Shown here one piece after another: positions 63,019-64,000 of a stretch of DNA of 64,000 nt. The notes beneath the pieces are model-generated. The model ran no database searches. It saw only the letters and a list, made by a program, of their open reading frames with translations, and was not told where the DNA came from. Position 1 is the stretch's first letter. Each line of letters begins with the position of its first letter. Made by a program: the position numbers and the translations under genes. Origin of the DNA: Diadophis punctatus similis (taxonomy: Eukaryota; Chordata; Lepidosauria; Squamata; Dipsadidae); assembly GCA_023053685.1 (NCBI GenBank), contig JALIGW010000144.1:191977-255976 (forward strand). Direction: 5' to 3'.

Positions 63019-63300
63019 ATTCTGGGAGTTGCAGTCCACACATCTTCAAGCTGCCAAGGTTGGGAAACACTATTTTAGATGCTGCATTTTGGCTTTGCAG
63101 CCTCAAAATGAAATTTATGGCAGGGCCATGTAGGAAAGGAGCTCATCCCTCGAAAGAGTTTTGATCTCTTCAGCTTGTTTCCTCGGCAATAGTTCCCCGG
63201 CATCTCCATGGCACAACTTCTCCATGGCTGCTTGGGGAATTCTGGGAGTTGAAGTCCACACATCTGCAAGCTGCCGAGGTTGAGAGAAACAGTGATCTAA
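63019..63300. repeat. Two direct copies of a 60-bp squamate repeat
   Basis: GAATTCTGGGAGTTGCAGTC to GGTTGGGAAACACTA at 63019-63074 and GAATTCTGGGAGTTGAAGTC to GAGAGAAACAGTG at 63237-63293. The 160 bp between them is unassigned. Confidence 0.7.
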
Positions 63301-63357
63301 AGCCAAAGGGAAGACAACAGCTAGCAGATGCTGCTTTTTTAAAAAAAATAGTGACAA

Positions 63358-63823
63358 TACCATATTTTTCGGAGTATAAGACGCACCTTAGTTTTTGGGG
63401 AGGGAAATAGGGGAAAAAATCTGCCTACCAGGTATTCATCTGGCTAGCGTCCTTAGTCTGGTCAGCTTCAGCACATTATTTTATCCCCTGGTTAGGACTT
63501 AAAAAAAGAGTAACAATGAAAGAGCCTGCAAGCCAGTAAGAGCTGGGAAGATCGTTAGCACCTGGTTAGGGCTGGAAAAAAACTTCTTTGGAGCAAGTAG
63601 AGCAATAAAAAAAACCCTGCAAAGACTTAGGGCTGGAAAAACATTCTTCGGAGAGAGTAACAATGAAAAAGCCTGCAAGGTAAGAGTTGGGAAGATCGTT
63701 AGCACCTAGTTAGGGCTGGGAAAAAGCTTCAAAAAAGCTACATTCAGAGTATAAGACACACCCAAATTTTCAGCCACTTTTAGGGAGGAAAAAGGTGCGT
63801 CTTATACTCCAAAAAATACGGTA
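63358..63823. mobile_element. TA-flanked MITE with TACCATATTTTTCGG termini
   Basis: Starts TACCATATTTTTCGGAGTAT and ends CTCCAAAAAATACGGTA; inverted arms of about 30 bp. The interior has three partial copies of AGCCTGCAAGGTAAGAG type units. Same family as the arms at 32338 and 35754. Confidence 0.85.
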
Positions 63824-64000
63824 ATTCTCCAAATATCCTTCTAGATGTCATCATCCACATTGCAATGCCTGGTGTTGGAACTCTTTTGTGCGTGCATTTT
63901 TCCCTCTTCTCCTTAACACTTCCTGCTTCCAACTCTTCCCTTGATTTTCTTTCGGCATCTGCCAGCTGGCACCTCTTCAGCCCAACTGCTTTTGGCAGCT
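63824..64000. other. Unassigned window end
   Basis: No recognised element or coding region. Confidence 0.4.

Overview
The window reads as non-coding DNA from a squamate reptile, most likely an advanced (colubroid) snake. The signs are many CR1 LINE copies, a tRNA-derived SINE with a GCCGAGGTGGCGCAG head, L2 and BovB-like LINEs, hAT and TA-target MITEs in the hundreds of bases, long AATAG arrays attached to CR1 3' ends (a pattern reported for advanced snakes) and a compound GATA/GACA (Bkm-like) repeat. I found no exon of a host gene, no rRNA gene and no genuine tRNA gene. The only long open reading frames belong to transposable elements: an L1 ORF1 (20009-21079), a complete hAT transposase (32947-34779, minus) and an L2 endonuclease/reverse transcriptase with one frameshift (59125-61522).

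Layout. 1-14.3 kb: CR1 3' ends, SINEs, Penelope-like (PLE) termini, two AATAG arrays (5.0-6.6 and 9.3-9.6 kb) and two solo LTRs. 14.5-17.5 kb: one CR1 copy interrupted by five later insertions. 18.8-21.9 kb: a TA-type MITE broken by a smaller MITE and by a 2.5-kb L1 that has ORF1 but no ORF2. 22-28 kb: CR1, an RT-bearing second LINE family, a PLE fragment, LTRs, hAT elements. 28-32 kb: a MITE carrying a solo LTR, AT-rich unassigned sequence, SINEs. 32.3-35.8 kb: a fold-back MITE split by an intact hAT transposon. 35.8-49 kb: Bkm-like repeat, PLE termini, CR1, two near-identical 172-codon RT fragments, (GA)n and a 735-bp pyrimidine tract. 49-58 kb: an 850-bp CTTT tract, CR1, MITEs, ATTCT and CTGTC arrays, a solo LTR. 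58-64 kb: CR1, the L2 element, a near-perfect 324-bp hairpin MITE and a terminal MITE.

The most interesting signal is a set of minimal hammerhead-ribozyme-like motifs in two sequence families of PLE-type repeats (for example 2963-3002, 36856-36895, 42385-42424, 48106-48145 minus). The catalytic core blocks CTGANGA and GAAAC-GTC are shared while helices I and II differ in sequence but still pair, which is covariation visible by eye. Second is the hAT transposon, with intact ORF, terminal inverted repeats and a cluster of subterminal motifs. Third is the exact reuse of one 8-bp target (CCCTATAC/GTATAGGG) in several CR1 copies by one hAT MITE family. Nearly all element boundaries given here rest on target-site duplications (TSDs) read directly from the sequence; family names rest on recognition without a database search.
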